Assembly (NCBI GenBank): GCA_963798195.1
Contig: CAWCSF010000010.1
Coordinates: 558,001 to 622,000 of the forward strand
From: CAVSRC01 sp963798195
GTDB lineage: Bacteria; Pseudomonadota; Alphaproteobacteria; Rhizobiales; Kaistiaceae
Direction of reading: 5' to 3'
DNA: 64,000 nt
Made by a program: the position numbers and the translations under genes. Shown here piece after piece: positions 34,948 through 43,514 of the stretch (the first letter of the stretch is position 1; each line of letters begins with the position of its first letter). A model generated the notes under the pieces. The model ran no database searches. It had not been told where the DNA came from and saw only the letters and a list, made by a program, of their open reading frames with translations.

Positions 34948-36822
34948 ATGGATAGACGCCGGCTGGCGGGACTTGTAGGGCTCGTCGTCATCATCGCCAT
35001 AGTGGCGGCGCTCACGTATTTCGACTCGCACCGTAGTTCGCCGGACGGCACGGAAGCCTTCGCGCCGGCGCAGTCGGCCGACGAATCGGTCCCTGCCGGT
35101 GACACGCCCATCGTGGCGCCGACCGACCTTGGCGCGGCGAAGCCCGACGCCGATGGCAAGATGGCGGCAGAGACGCCGGCCCCAGGCGGCAGCATGTCGG
35201 CCGAAGCTCCTGCCGCAAGCGACGCCCCTGCGGTCGGCGACATGGCCGCGAAGAATTCCGATGCCGTATCGCAGCCTGCCGAGAAGTTGGCGGCGGAAGC
35301 ACCTCCCGCGGCCGGCGACGGTGCGGCGCCGCCTGCCCCCAATTCCATGGCGGCGGAGGCCCCGAAGGCCGAGACGCCCGCTCCAGGAACCGGGATGGCA
35401 GCGGCCGAGACCCCCGCCGAGAAAATGACCGCAGAAGCACCGAAGGCCGAGACGCCGGCTGCCGGAGCAGGGGTGACAACGGCCGAGACTCCCGCACCGG
35501 CGAAAACGCCGGACGGCGGCATGACGGCGGAAGCGCCCAAAGCCGAAGCCAAGGCCCCCGGCGCAATTGCCATGGCGGAGCCTCCGGCGAATGCCGAAGC
35601 GAAGCCCGAGACGGCCATGCCCGTCGCGCCGCCCGTGGTTCCGACATTCGACGTCGTCCGTGTCGAGCCGACCGGCGAGACGGTGGTGGCCGGAACGGCC
35701 GATCCCGAAGCGACGGTCGAGATTCTCGATGGCGTGGTGACGATCGCCTCGGCCGAGGCCAACGATCGCGGCGAGTGGGCGCTTGCACTCGACCAGGCAC
35801 TTGGGCCCGGCTCTCACGACCTTGCTGTGCGCACGACCTCGAAAGACCGCGCCGTCGCGACCCTGTCGGATCAGCGGGTCGCGGTCTCGGTGCCGGAGCG
35901 TGGCTCAAAGGATGTGCTGGTCGTGCTGAACGCGCCGGACGCGCCGAGCCGCGTCCTCCAGGTGCCGACGACCGAGGAAAAGACAGTGCGGCCCGCCGAG
36001 CCGCAGGTCGCCACCACTGCCGAGCCCTCGCCAACGCAGCCCAAGACGGAAGAACCCGCGAAGGAGACCACGCCGGCAACGGCGCAGGCAGCGGCAACGC
36101 CGGACAAGCCCGCCGAGGCCAAACCGGCCGCGCCGGCGACGGCGCAGGCAGCCGCAACGCCGGACAAGCCCGCCGAGACCAAACCGGCGAAGACGAGCGA
36201 GCCGAAGGTCGCGGAAACGCCGGCCGTCAGCGAGAAGCCGGCGGAGCCCAGCAAGGTCGCCGAGGCGCCAGCAGCGAAGCCCCCGGCACCGCCAAAGCCA
36301 ACGCCGGAAGTCGTCGTATCGGCTGTCGAAGCCGACACGGCCGGGATGCTGTTCATCGCCGGAACGGCCGCCACCGGAGAACCGGTGCGGGTCTATCTCG
36401 GCGACGAGGTCCTTGGCGAGGCGAAGCCATCACCTTCCGGAACGTGGCTGGTCGAGGTCCATCGCGAATTGGTCCCCGGAAACTACGAAGTGCGCGCCGA
36501 CCAGATCGCCGATTCCAGCGGCAAGGTGATCGCCCGCGCCGAGGTACCCTTCGAACGCGAGGTCGTGGTCGCCAGTCTCAAGGCAACCGGATCGACGGGC
36601 GCGGGGGCGACGGCGCAGGTCTCGGGCAAGGCGCCGAAGGTCGAGACGATCATCATCAAGCGGGGCGACAACCTCTGGAGGATCGCCCGCGATGCCTGGG
36701 GCAAGGGCATCCGCTGGTCGACCGTCTATCAGGCCAACAAGGACCAGATTCGCAATCCGCACTGGATCTATCCGGGCCAGGTGTTCGTCATGCCGACCAC
36801 GCCGGATGTCGCCAAGAACTGA
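34948..36822 (+). CDS. Membrane-anchored LysM protein with Ala/Pro-rich stalk and Ig-like domains
   Basis: Envelope protein of 624 residues. A membrane anchor (about residues 5-25) is followed by a long Ala/Pro/Glu-rich stalk (about 35-230) with repeats of the type AEAPKAETPA, a beta-rich Ig-like domain (about 230-330), a second low-complexity stretch with a 20-residue tandem repeat, another Ig-like domain (about 450-545), and a C-terminal LysM domain (about 570-620) with IKRGDNLWRIARDAWGKG and IYPGQVFVMP. It should bind peptidoglycan from the inner membrane side. Such proteins are common in Hyphomicrobiales; the exact role is unknown. Confidence 0.82.
   Translation: MDRRRLAGLVGLVVIIAIVAALTYFDSHRSSPDGTEAFAPAQSADESVPAGDTPIVAPTDLGAAKPDADGKMAAETPAPGGSMSAEAPAASDAPAVGDMAAKNSDAVSQPAEKLAAEAPPAAGDGAAPPAPNSMAAEAPKAETPAPGTGMAAAETPAEKMTAEAPKAETPAAGAGVTTAETPAPAKTPDGGMTAEAPKAEAKAPGAIAMAEPPANAEAKPETAMPVAPPVVPTFDVVRVEPTGETVVAGTADPEATVEILDGVVTIASAEANDRGEWALALDQALGPGSHDLAVRTTSKDRAVATLSDQRVAVSVPERGSKDVLVVLNAPDAPSRVLQVPTTEEKTVRPAEPQVATTAEPSPTQPKTEEPAKETTPATAQAAATPDKPAEAKPAAPATAQAAATPDKPAETKPAKTSEPKVAETPAVSEKPAEPSKVAEAPAAKPPAPPKPTPEVVVSAVEADTAGMLFIAGTAATGEPVRVYLGDEVLGEAKPSPSGTWLVEVHRELVPGNYEVRADQIADSSGKVIARAEVPFEREVVVASLKATGSTGAGATAQVSGKAPKVETIIIKRGDNLWRIARDAWGKGIRWSTVYQANKDQIRNPHWIYPGQVFVMPTTPDVAKN
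36071..36189 (+). repeat. 60-bp tandem repeat inside the LysM gene, two copies
   Basis: Bases 36071-36130 and 36131-36189 repeat with a 60-base period and only a few differences, encoding two copies of a 20-residue unit that contains TAQAAATPDKPAE. The period is a multiple of three, so copy-number change would keep the frame and alter only stalk length. Looser Ala/Glu/Pro repeats occur upstream at about 35346-35560. Confidence 0.85.
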
Positions 36823-36874
36823 GCGCCGACCGGACGAGGGTTGATTTCCCCGCGATAAGGTCTATTTCGGCTTC

Positions 36875-36890
36875 ATCGTAATTTTACGAT
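36875..36890 (+). promoter_or_regulatory. Palindromic operator candidate before the ArsR-family gene
   Basis: ATCGTAA and TTACGAT are perfect 7-bp inverted repeats separated by TT at 36875-36890. The site lies immediately before the GGAG ribosome binding site of the ArsR-family gene at 36900. ArsR/SmtB proteins bind such imperfect dyads to repress their own operon. The dyad is seen; binding by this regulator is inferred. Confidence 0.6.
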
Positions 36891-36899
36891 GGAGTTGTT

Positions 36900-37214
36900 G
36901 TGTCCTCTGAGGCAGAAGACCGGGCGCTGGCACGCCGGATCAAGGCACTGGCCCATCCCGCCCGGCTGCGCATCGTGCGCGCGCTGATGCGCGTCGGCGG
37001 CGACGGTTGCTGCTGTGGGGATATCGTTCGCGACCTGCCGCTGGCCCAATCCACCGTCTCGCAGCATCTCAAGGTCCTGCGCGAGGCTGGCCTGATCCGC
37101 GGCGAGATTGCGGGTCCGCGCTCCTGTTACTGCCTCGATCGTGCCGCGCTGACGTCGGTGGCCGAGGCCATGGCGCGGCTGACAGCCGATGCGCAGGCCG
37201 AGGGCGTCGGATGA
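36900..37214 (+). CDS. ArsR/SmtB-family transcriptional regulator
   Basis: Winged-helix repressor of 104 residues, start GTG at 36900 after GGAG. The DNA-recognition region is LPLAQSTVSQHLKVLREAGL. Three adjacent cysteines (37-39, in GDGCCCGDIV) sit where metal-sensing ArsR proteins carry cysteines, though similar proteins without proven sensing exist. Its stop codon overlaps the start of the ATM1-type exporter gene, and a palindrome lies between promoter and start, so it probably controls itself and the exporter. The inducer is unknown: metal, metalloid or thiol stress are possible. Confidence 0.85.
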   Translation: MSSEAEDRALARRIKALAHPARLRIVRALMRVGGDGCCCGDIVRDLPLAQSTVSQHLKVLREAGLIRGEIAGPRSCYCLDRAALTSVAEAMARLTADAQAEGVG

Positions 37215-39148
37215 GCGCCGCAGACGACGCGCCGAAGCAGGAGGCGGTGCCGGTGCGCCAGAAGCCGATGCTGACAACGCTGGTCGAGCTCTGGCCGTAC
37301 ATGTGGCCGACGAAGCGGCCGGACCTGAAGCTGCGGGTCGCGCTGGCGCTTGGCGTTCTGGTCGCCGCGAAGATTGTCACTGTCCTGGTGCCCTACACGT
37401 ACAAATGGGCCACGGACGCGCTGACGGCACCGCCGACCGCCGGGGCGGATGGCACGCTGACCATCGGCCTCTCGGCGCTGCTCGCCGTTCCCATCATGCT
37501 GATCGTGGCCAATGGCGTCGGCCGCATCCTGATGAATGCCTTCAACAACCTGCGTGACGCGCTGTTTGCGCGTGTCGGCCAGCACGCGGTGCGCAACCTC
37601 GCCTACAAGACATTCGTGCACATGCACGAACTGTCGCTGCGCTATCACCTGCAGCGGCGGACGGGTGGTCTGTCCCGCATCATCGAACGCGGCGTCAACG
37701 GGATCGAGACCGTCGTCCGTTTCACCGTTCTCAACACCCTGCCGACGTTTCTGGAATTCGCTCTCGCCGCGGCGATCATAACCTACCAGTTCGACTGGGC
37801 TTACCTCGCCGTGGTCGCAGTCACCGTCGTCCTCTACGTCTGGTTCACGGTGAAGACTTCGAACTGGCGCATCAAGATTCGCCGCGCGATGAACCAGTCG
37901 GATCAGGACGCGCACGCCAAGGCGATCGACTCGCTGCTGAACTTCGAAACGGTGAAGTACTTCGGCAACGAGAAGCTGGAATCCGGCCGCTTCGACCAGG
38001 CCATGGCGCGCTATGAGAAGGCGGCCACCCAGATGTGGACCTCGCTTGCCGGGCTGAATATCGGGCAGGTTGTCATCTTCACGGCCGGGATGACGGTGTG
38101 CATGGTCATGTCGGGCATGGCCGTGATGCGCGGCGAGCAGACCATCGGCGATTTCGTGCTGATCAACGCGCTGCTGCTGCAGCTCGCGATTCCGCTCAAT
38201 TTCATCGGCATGGTCTATCGCGAGATCAAGCAGGGGCTGATCGACGTCGAGGCGATGTTCGACCTGCTCGATGTCCCACCCGAGATCGTCGACAAGCCCG
38301 ACGCGCGAGAGTTGACGGTAGATGGCGGGCGCGTCCGCTTCGAGGACGTTTCGTTTCACTACGATCCGGCCCGGTCGATCCTGAAAGGCGTCAGCTTCGA
38401 CGTGCCGCCCGGCAACACGGTCGCGATCGTGGGTCCGTCCGGCGCCGGCAAATCGACGATTTCGCGGCTGCTCTTCCGCTTCTATGACGTGACCGCGGGC
38501 CGTATCACAATCGACGGACAGGACATCCGCGACGTCACGCAGGAGTCGCTCCGCGCCGCCATCGGCATGGTCCCGCAGGATACGGTGCTGTTCAACGACA
38601 CCATCCTTTACAATATCCAGTACGGCCGCCCGGACGCGACCGAGGCGGAGGTCCGCGCCGCGGCGGGGACGGCGCAGATCGGCGATTTCGTGGAGAGCCT
38701 CCCCGAGGGCTACCAGACGGAGGTCGGTGAGCGCGGGCTGAAGCTTTCGGGCGGCGAGAAGCAGCGCGTCGCCATCGCCCGCACCGTGCTGAAGGCGCCG
38801 CCGATCCTGATCCTCGACGAGGCGACCTCGGCGCTCGACACGCATACGGAGCGCGAGCTTCAGGCAGCGCTCGACCGGGTCTCGCGTGGCCGCACTACGC
38901 TGGTGATCGCCCACCGCCTGTCGACGGTCATCCACGCCCACGAGATCATCGTGCTGGAGGAGGGCGCCATCGTCGAGCGCGGCACCCACGAGCAGCTATT
39001 GGAACGCGATGGCTTGTACGCCTCCATGTGGAACCGCCAACGCCAGGCGGCGGAGGCCGCGGAGGCCTTGCGCGCGGTCGAGGCGATTGCGGCCGTGGAC
39101 CTCGCCAGGCCGCGCGCGCGGGAGGCGGAGGCCGAGCCGGCGGAGTAG
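37211..39148 (+). CDS. ATM1/HMT1-type ABC exporter (fused permease-ATPase)
   Basis: Half-transporter of 645 residues with six membrane segments (about residues 40-330) and one ATPase domain (about 360-600). Walker A GPSGAGKSTI, signature LSGGEKQRVAIARTVL, Walker B ILILDEATSALD and the H-loop IAHRLST are present. Family-specific blocks include FVHMHELSLRYHLQRRTGGL and ALLLQLAIPLNFIG, typical of the Atm1/HMT1 group that exports glutathione-linked metal or sulfur compounds. It overlaps the ArsR gene by ATGA, which suggests metal or thiol-stress regulation. The C terminus is rich in Ala/Glu/Arg. Confidence 0.88.
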   Translation: MSAADDAPKQEAVPVRQKPMLTTLVELWPYMWPTKRPDLKLRVALALGVLVAAKIVTVLVPYTYKWATDALTAPPTAGADGTLTIGLSALLAVPIMLIVANGVGRILMNAFNNLRDALFARVGQHAVRNLAYKTFVHMHELSLRYHLQRRTGGLSRIIERGVNGIETVVRFTVLNTLPTFLEFALAAAIITYQFDWAYLAVVAVTVVLYVWFTVKTSNWRIKIRRAMNQSDQDAHAKAIDSLLNFETVKYFGNEKLESGRFDQAMARYEKAATQMWTSLAGLNIGQVVIFTAGMTVCMVMSGMAVMRGEQTIGDFVLINALLLQLAIPLNFIGMVYREIKQGLIDVEAMFDLLDVPPEIVDKPDARELTVDGGRVRFEDVSFHYDPARSILKGVSFDVPPGNTVAIVGPSGAGKSTISRLLFRFYDVTAGRITIDGQDIRDVTQESLRAAIGMVPQDTVLFNDTILYNIQYGRPDATEAEVRAAAGTAQIGDFVESLPEGYQTEVGERGLKLSGGEKQRVAIARTVLKAPPILILDEATSALDTHTERELQAALDRVSRGRTTLVIAHRLSTVIHAHEIIVLEEGAIVERGTHEQLLERDGLYASMWNRQRQAAEAAEALRAVEAIAAVDLARPRAREAEAEPAE

Positions 39149-39214
39149 GGCGCCGGCTGCTTTCCTTTGCCCGCTTTCCATGCTTTCTAGACCCCGCTGT
39201 GGGCTAGAGATTTG

Positions 39215-39916
39215 ATGGAATCCGTTCTCAACTCGATCCGGAAGATGCTCGTGCCGATCCGGCGCGAAGGCCTGCCGTTTATCGCCGGGCTGCTCTTCAT
39301 CGCGGTGTTCTTCGGGTGGTTCTGGCAGCCCATCCTGTGGGTCGGGCTGATCCTCACGGCATGGTGCATCTATTTCTTCCGCGACCCGCCGCGGGTCACG
39401 CCACTCGGCGCCAACCTGGTGATCGCGCCGGCCGACGGTCGCGTCTCGGCGGTCGCCATCGGCGTGGCGCCGAAGGAACTGGGGCTCGGCGAGCAGAGCA
39501 GGCGGCGCATCTCGATCTTCATGAACGTGTTCGACTGCCACGTGAACCGAGCGCCGCTACCCGGCAAGGTCAAATCGGTGGTGTACACGCCCGGCAAGTT
39601 CCTGAACGCCGAACTCGACAAGGCGAGCGAGGGCAACGAGCGCAACGGCATCGTGCTGGAGACGGCGCATGGCCCGGTCGGCGTCGTGCAGATCGCCGGG
39701 CTTGTGGCGCGGCGCATCGCCTGCTTCGTCAGCGAGGGCGAGGACCTTTCCGCCGGCCAGCGCATCGGGCTCATCCGCTTCGGCTCGCGCGTCGATGTTT
39801 ACCTGCCGGTCGCCGCCAACGTTCTGGTCGCTGAGGGGCAGACCATGATCGCCGGGGAAACGGTGGTCGCCCGCTTCGGCGAGGAGACCGCCGAAAGCCG
39901 CGTCAGGATCGACTGA
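39215..39916 (+). CDS. psd: Phosphatidylserine decarboxylase (small form)
   Basis: Makes phosphatidylethanolamine from phosphatidylserine in the membrane. The 233-residue protein has two N-terminal membrane segments, the block IYFFRDPPRVTP, SIFMNVFDCHVNRAP with conserved histidine, and the autocleavage site in LIRFGSRVDVYLP, where the serine of GS becomes the pyruvoyl group. This short form with an N-terminal anchor is typical of alphaproteobacteria. pssA follows three bases later, making the classic two-gene PE pathway. Confidence 0.92.
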   Translation: MESVLNSIRKMLVPIRREGLPFIAGLLFIAVFFGWFWQPILWVGLILTAWCIYFFRDPPRVTPLGANLVIAPADGRVSAVAIGVAPKELGLGEQSRRRISIFMNVFDCHVNRAPLPGKVKSVVYTPGKFLNAELDKASEGNERNGIVLETAHGPVGVVQIAGLVARRIACFVSEGEDLSAGQRIGLIRFGSRVDVYLPVAANVLVAEGQTMIAGETVVARFGEETAESRVRID

Positions 39917-39919
39917 CCG

Positions 39920-40750
39920 ATGTCGCTTTTCCAGCCGTTCGATCCCGACGATCCCAACGGGCGCAAGCGTCTCCGGCCGCTGCCGCAGGTGCCGGTGCGG
40001 CAGGTGCTGCCCAATCTCGTGACGCTGCTGGCGCTGTGTGCCGGGCTGACCTCGATCCGCATGGCGGTCGAGCAGCAGTTCGAGTTCGCCGTGGCGTTCA
40101 TCGCCGTCGCCGCCGCGCTCGACGGCATCGACGGCCGCATGGCGCGCTTCCTGAAGTCGACCTCGCGGTTCGGCGCGGAACTGGATTCGATCACCGACTT
40201 TCTGAATTTCGGCGTGGCGCCGGCGATCCTGCTCTACGTGTGGGCGCTGGGTGAGCTGAAGTCGGTCGGCTGGATGGCGGCGCTGGTCTTCGCGATCTGC
40301 GCCGCGCTCAGACTGGCGCGTTTCAACGTGGCGCTGGATGCCACGGACAAGCCGGACTGGCACGCAAGCTTCTTCGTCGGCGTGCCGGCGCCGGCCGGTG
40401 CCATGATCGTCATGCTGCCGATCTATGTCGAGTTTGTCGCCATCCCGCACGGCTTCCTGACGGCGCCGGTGGTGCTGCTCTACACCGTCGCGATCGGCCT
40501 GCTGCTGGTGTCGAAGGTCCCGACATGGTCGGGCAAGCTGATCGGGCGGCGCATCTCACGCGACCTGGTGGCGCCGCTCTTCGTATCGGGGGTGGTGATC
40601 GTCGCCTTCCTGGCGAGCTTCCCGTGGGCGACGATGATGGTGCTGACGTTCGTCTATCTCGGCTGCCTGCCGCTCTCGTGGAATTCATACCAGAGGCAGG
40701 CCAAGGCGGAAGCCGACGCTGCCAACGGCGGCAGCGGCAAGAAGGGCTAG
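39920..40750 (+). CDS. pssA: CDP-diacylglycerol-serine O-phosphatidyltransferase
   Basis: Integral membrane CDP-alcohol phosphotransferase that makes phosphatidylserine. The 276-residue protein contains the family signature D-G-x2-A-R-x8-G-x3-D-x3-D as LDGIDGRMARFLKSTSRFGA followed by ELDSITD, and about seven or eight membrane segments. It is the type II PssA of alphaproteobacteria. Position directly after psd supports the assignment. It converges with a small gene whose stop overlaps its own end. Confidence 0.92.
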   Translation: MSLFQPFDPDDPNGRKRLRPLPQVPVRQVLPNLVTLLALCAGLTSIRMAVEQQFEFAVAFIAVAAALDGIDGRMARFLKSTSRFGAELDSITDFLNFGVAPAILLYVWALGELKSVGWMAALVFAICAALRLARFNVALDATDKPDWHASFFVGVPAPAGAMIVMLPIYVEFVAIPHGFLTAPVVLLYTVAIGLLLVSKVPTWSGKLIGRRISRDLVAPLFVSGVVIVAFLASFPWATMMVLTFVYLGCLPLSWNSYQRQAKAEADAANGGSGKKG

Positions 40751-40956
40751 CGGTAGTCCTTCAGGACCTGCACGCGCTGGCTGAGCGGTGCCTCCGGAAA
40801 GGCGCGGCGTATGGCGCCGAGCGCCATCGATCCGCTTTCCGGCGCCATCAGCTTGAGCATGGCGCGCATCCGCGCAATCTGGTCGTCCATCTCCGTCTGG
40901 AATTCAGGATCCCGTGCGGATCTGGTCCTCTTTTTGCTCGCGACCTTGGTGCCCAT
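40747..40956 (-). CDS. Small basic hypothetical protein
   Basis: Protein of 69 residues with a Lys/Arg-rich N terminus (SKKRTRSARD) and a helical remainder containing FQTEMDDQIARMRAMLKLM and an FPEAPLSQRVQVLKDYR tail. I do not recognise the family. The ATG at 40956 gives the shortest sensible form; a longer frame upstream exists but runs through what looks like intergenic sequence. Its stop codon overlaps the end of pssA on the opposite strand. Coding status is moderately supported by codon use and residue composition. Confidence 0.5.
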   Translation of the reverse strand: MGTKVASKKRTRSARDPEFQTEMDDQIARMRAMLKLMAPESGSMALGAIRRAFPEAPLSQRVQVLKDYR

Positions 40957-41122
40957 GATTCGTCCCGTTTCTGGAGTGCACGGGAAGCTTGAGGTCGAGA
41001 ACGTTAACGATGACTTAAGGTACCGGGCTGCGCCTTCGCCTTTTCCTGCGGAATCAATCTGTAAGCATTCCGCGCCAAGCCATACGATTGACTCACGTTT
41101 CGCCCGCCAGAGGACCATCCCG

Positions 41123-42034
41123 ATGACTGAAGCCTATCCGCGCGACATGATCGGCTACGGCCGCAATCCGCCCGACCCCAAATGGCCCGGCGGGGCCAAC
41201 GTCGCCATCCAGTTCGTCGTCAACTACGAGGAAGGCGGCGAGAACAACATTCTGCACGGGGACAAGGCATCGGAAGCCTTCCTGTCGGAAATCGTCGGCG
41301 CGCAGCCCTGGCCCGGCATGCGGCACATGAACATGGAGTCGATCTACGAGTACGGCTCACGCGCCGGCTTCTGGCGCTTGTGGCGCATGTTCACGGACGC
41401 CGGCATCGCCCCGACGGTGTATGGCGTCGCCACGGCGCTCGCGCGCAACCCCGACGCGGTCGCTGCGATGCAGGAGGCGGACTGGGAGATCGCCAGCCAT
41501 GGCCTGAGGTGGATCGACTACAAGGACCACAGCGCGGCGGAGGAGCGGAAGGACCTCAAGGAGGCGATCCGTATCCACGAGGAAGTCACCGGCGCGCGCC
41601 CACTCGGCATCTACACCGGCCGCTCGTCGCAGCACACCATCAAGCTGGCGGCAGAGGAGGGCGGCTTCGTCTATTGCTCGGACGCCTACGCCGACGACCT
41701 GCCGTACTGGATCGAAAGCCCGACGGGCCCATTCCTGATCATCCCCTACACGCTCGACGCCAACGACATGCGCTTCGCCAGCCCGCAGGGGTTCAACTCC
41801 GGCGACCAGTTCTTCACCTACCTCAAGGACGGCTTCGACTATCTCTGGGAGGAGGGCGAGAAGGGCGCGCCGAAGATGATGTCGGTCGGCCTGCATTGCC
41901 GGCTCGTCGGCCGGCCGAACCGCGCGGCGGCGCTCGCCCGTTTCATCGACTACGTGAAATCGAAGGACAAGGTCTGGCTGCCGCGGCGCATCGACATCGC
42001 CTGGCACTGGCACGCCCACCACAAGCCGGCCTAG
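41123..42034 (+). CDS. puuE: Polysaccharide deacetylase family, PuuE-type
   Basis: NodB-fold amidohydrolase of 303 residues, close to the PuuE allantoinase group (IGYGRNPPDPKWPGGANVAI, FVVNYEEGGENN, HGLRWIDYKDHSAAEERKDL, GIYTGRSSQHTIKLAAEEGG). PuuE-type allantoinase opens allantoin in purine catabolism; related proteins act on other N-acyl or cyclic amide substrates. No other purine degradation genes are seen nearby, so the function is only probable. The ATG at 41123 is supported by similarity to the family N terminus. Confidence 0.75.
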   Translation: MTEAYPRDMIGYGRNPPDPKWPGGANVAIQFVVNYEEGGENNILHGDKASEAFLSEIVGAQPWPGMRHMNMESIYEYGSRAGFWRLWRMFTDAGIAPTVYGVATALARNPDAVAAMQEADWEIASHGLRWIDYKDHSAAEERKDLKEAIRIHEEVTGARPLGIYTGRSSQHTIKLAAEEGGFVYCSDAYADDLPYWIESPTGPFLIIPYTLDANDMRFASPQGFNSGDQFFTYLKDGFDYLWEEGEKGAPKMMSVGLHCRLVGRPNRAAALARFIDYVKSKDKVWLPRRIDIAWHWHAHHKPA

Positions 42035-42048
42035 CCGGCCCGAGACTT

Positions 42049-42960
42049 TCAGGCGGCGACGGTTTCCAGAAGCTGGGCTATCGCCGGTTTGGCAAGGAGA
42101 GCCTGCCGGTCCGCGTCGGTGAGCTGCATCACCGGCGGGCGGACGTTGCGCCACGTGTCGTCGCGATAACGCGCAGCGAGAACCGCCTTCACCGCCGGAA
42201 CGGTCACGAAGCCATCGAAGGAGCGGCGCAGCGCCACCAGGCCTTCCTGAAGCGCCTTCGCGTCCGGCTCGTTCCGCCGCTCGATCAGCCGGGCAATGGC
42301 GGCCGCGTTGACGTTCGCCGTCGCCGAGATACAGCCGACCGCGCCCCAGCCCAGAGCATCGAGCAGGTACACCTCGGCGCCCGGGAACATCGAGAAGCCG
42401 GGGTACGCCTCGATCACGGCCCTGGTGTTGGCGGCGTCGCCGGAGGAATCCTTCATGCCGACGATCACGTCCGGGAACGCCTTGATCAGACGCCCGATCA
42501 GCGGGATCGACCAGCCGGCCGCTGCCATCTGCGGGAAATGGTAGAGCAGGATGCGCGGCGCCTTGGCTCCGCACCGCTCGACCACCTGAGATGCAAAAGC
42601 GAACAAGCCGTCGTCGGAGACGTTCTTGTAATAGAACGGTGGCAGCAGCAGGACGCCGGCGCAACCGATCTCCCCGGCGTGCCTGGTGAGCGCCACGGCG
42701 TCGTCGATGGCGCAGGCGCCGGTGCCGGGAAGCAACCGGCCAGCCGGAATGCCCGCTGCAACCAGCCCGTCGATCACGCGGCGGCGTTCGTCCAGCGTCA
42801 GCGAGTTCGCCTCGCTGGTCGTGCCGAGGATCGCGAGCCCGGTGGCGCCCTCCGCCAGCAGGGTCTTGCAGTGCTTCGCCAGCCGCGCGTAGTCCACCGA
42901 GCCATCTGCGGCGAAAGGCGTGGAAGCGGGCGGCCAAAGGCCGGTGAGGGGCGTCTGCAT
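42049..42960 (-). CDS. DapA family (dihydrodipicolinate synthase-like) lyase or aldolase
   Basis: Class I aldolase-type TIM barrel of 303 residues. Lys170 in VGMKDSSGD is the Schiff-base lysine, Tyr140 in LLYHFPQ the catalytic tyrosine, and GTTSEANSL near residue 46 corresponds to the GTTGE substrate loop with a serine change that is common in non-DapA members (N-acetylneuraminate lyase or sugar-acid aldolases). The organism surely has a separate dapA for lysine, so this is more likely a catabolic aldolase. It lies convergent with puuE; no operon partner is evident. Confidence 0.78.
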   Translation of the reverse strand: MQTPLTGLWPPASTPFAADGSVDYARLAKHCKTLLAEGATGLAILGTTSEANSLTLDERRRVIDGLVAAGIPAGRLLPGTGACAIDDAVALTRHAGEIGCAGVLLLPPFYYKNVSDDGLFAFASQVVERCGAKAPRILLYHFPQMAAAGWSIPLIGRLIKAFPDVIVGMKDSSGDAANTRAVIEAYPGFSMFPGAEVYLLDALGWGAVGCISATANVNAAAIARLIERRNEPDAKALQEGLVALRRSFDGFVTVPAVKAVLAARYRDDTWRNVRPPVMQLTDADRQALLAKPAIAQLLETVAA

Positions 42961-43060
42961 GGCGATAAATCCAAGTCGCGGGGCGGGATGGTACGAAGTC
43001 CGCCATCCTTACCAGATTTGCCGGCCCGGCAAACCCGGCAACATGGCTGGGTTTGGCTGG

Positions 43061-43345
43061 TCAGGTGGCGTCGTCGAAGTGCACGCCGATCAACCGGTCG
43101 GTGTGCCACTGCACCGTGCAGGGTCGACGATCCTTCATGCCGTCGAGCGCGAGGTCGAAATGGGAGGGAATGCCCAGCATGCTGGGTACCGCGAGAAGCG
43201 CGCCGCTTGGCGACAGGTTCCGCACCGTGCAACTGAACACGGAAAGCCCCTGCGGCAGGATAATCCGGCCGCCCTTCAACGTGCGCTGGCGGCGCTCGCT
43301 CCTCTGTTCCGCGTCGGTGGGTAAGGATGTGACGGTGGGCTCCAT
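43061..43345 (-). CDS. PilZ domain protein
   Basis: Cyclic-di-GMP-binding-type domain protein of 94 residues. The motif RxxxR is seen as RSERRQRTLKGG, and the second motif DxSxxG is represented by NLSPSGALLAV, with N instead of D. The C terminus reads VQWHTDRLIGVHFDDAT. It is a stand-alone PilZ, a common alphaproteobacterial arrangement. The start ATG at 43345 gives the family-like N terminus. Whether it binds c-di-GMP depends on the altered second motif. Confidence 0.7.
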   Translation of the reverse strand: MEPTVTSLPTDAEQRSERRQRTLKGGRIILPQGLSVFSCTVRNLSPSGALLAVPSMLGIPSHFDLALDGMKDRRPCTVQWHTDRLIGVHFDDAT

Positions 43346-43514
43346 GGCGTGTTCAGCCTGCCGTCGCCCGACAGCGCGGCAAGTTTGCGCCATGTTAGCT
43401 ACCAAGGCGTAAACCGGCTAATTGAGCGTTGCCTATGTTTATTGGCGCTTTCCGGACGTGTTGGCGTCTGTTGCGCTGGAACCCGACGTCGGGTTCGAAC
43501 GGGAAGAGGGCCGA

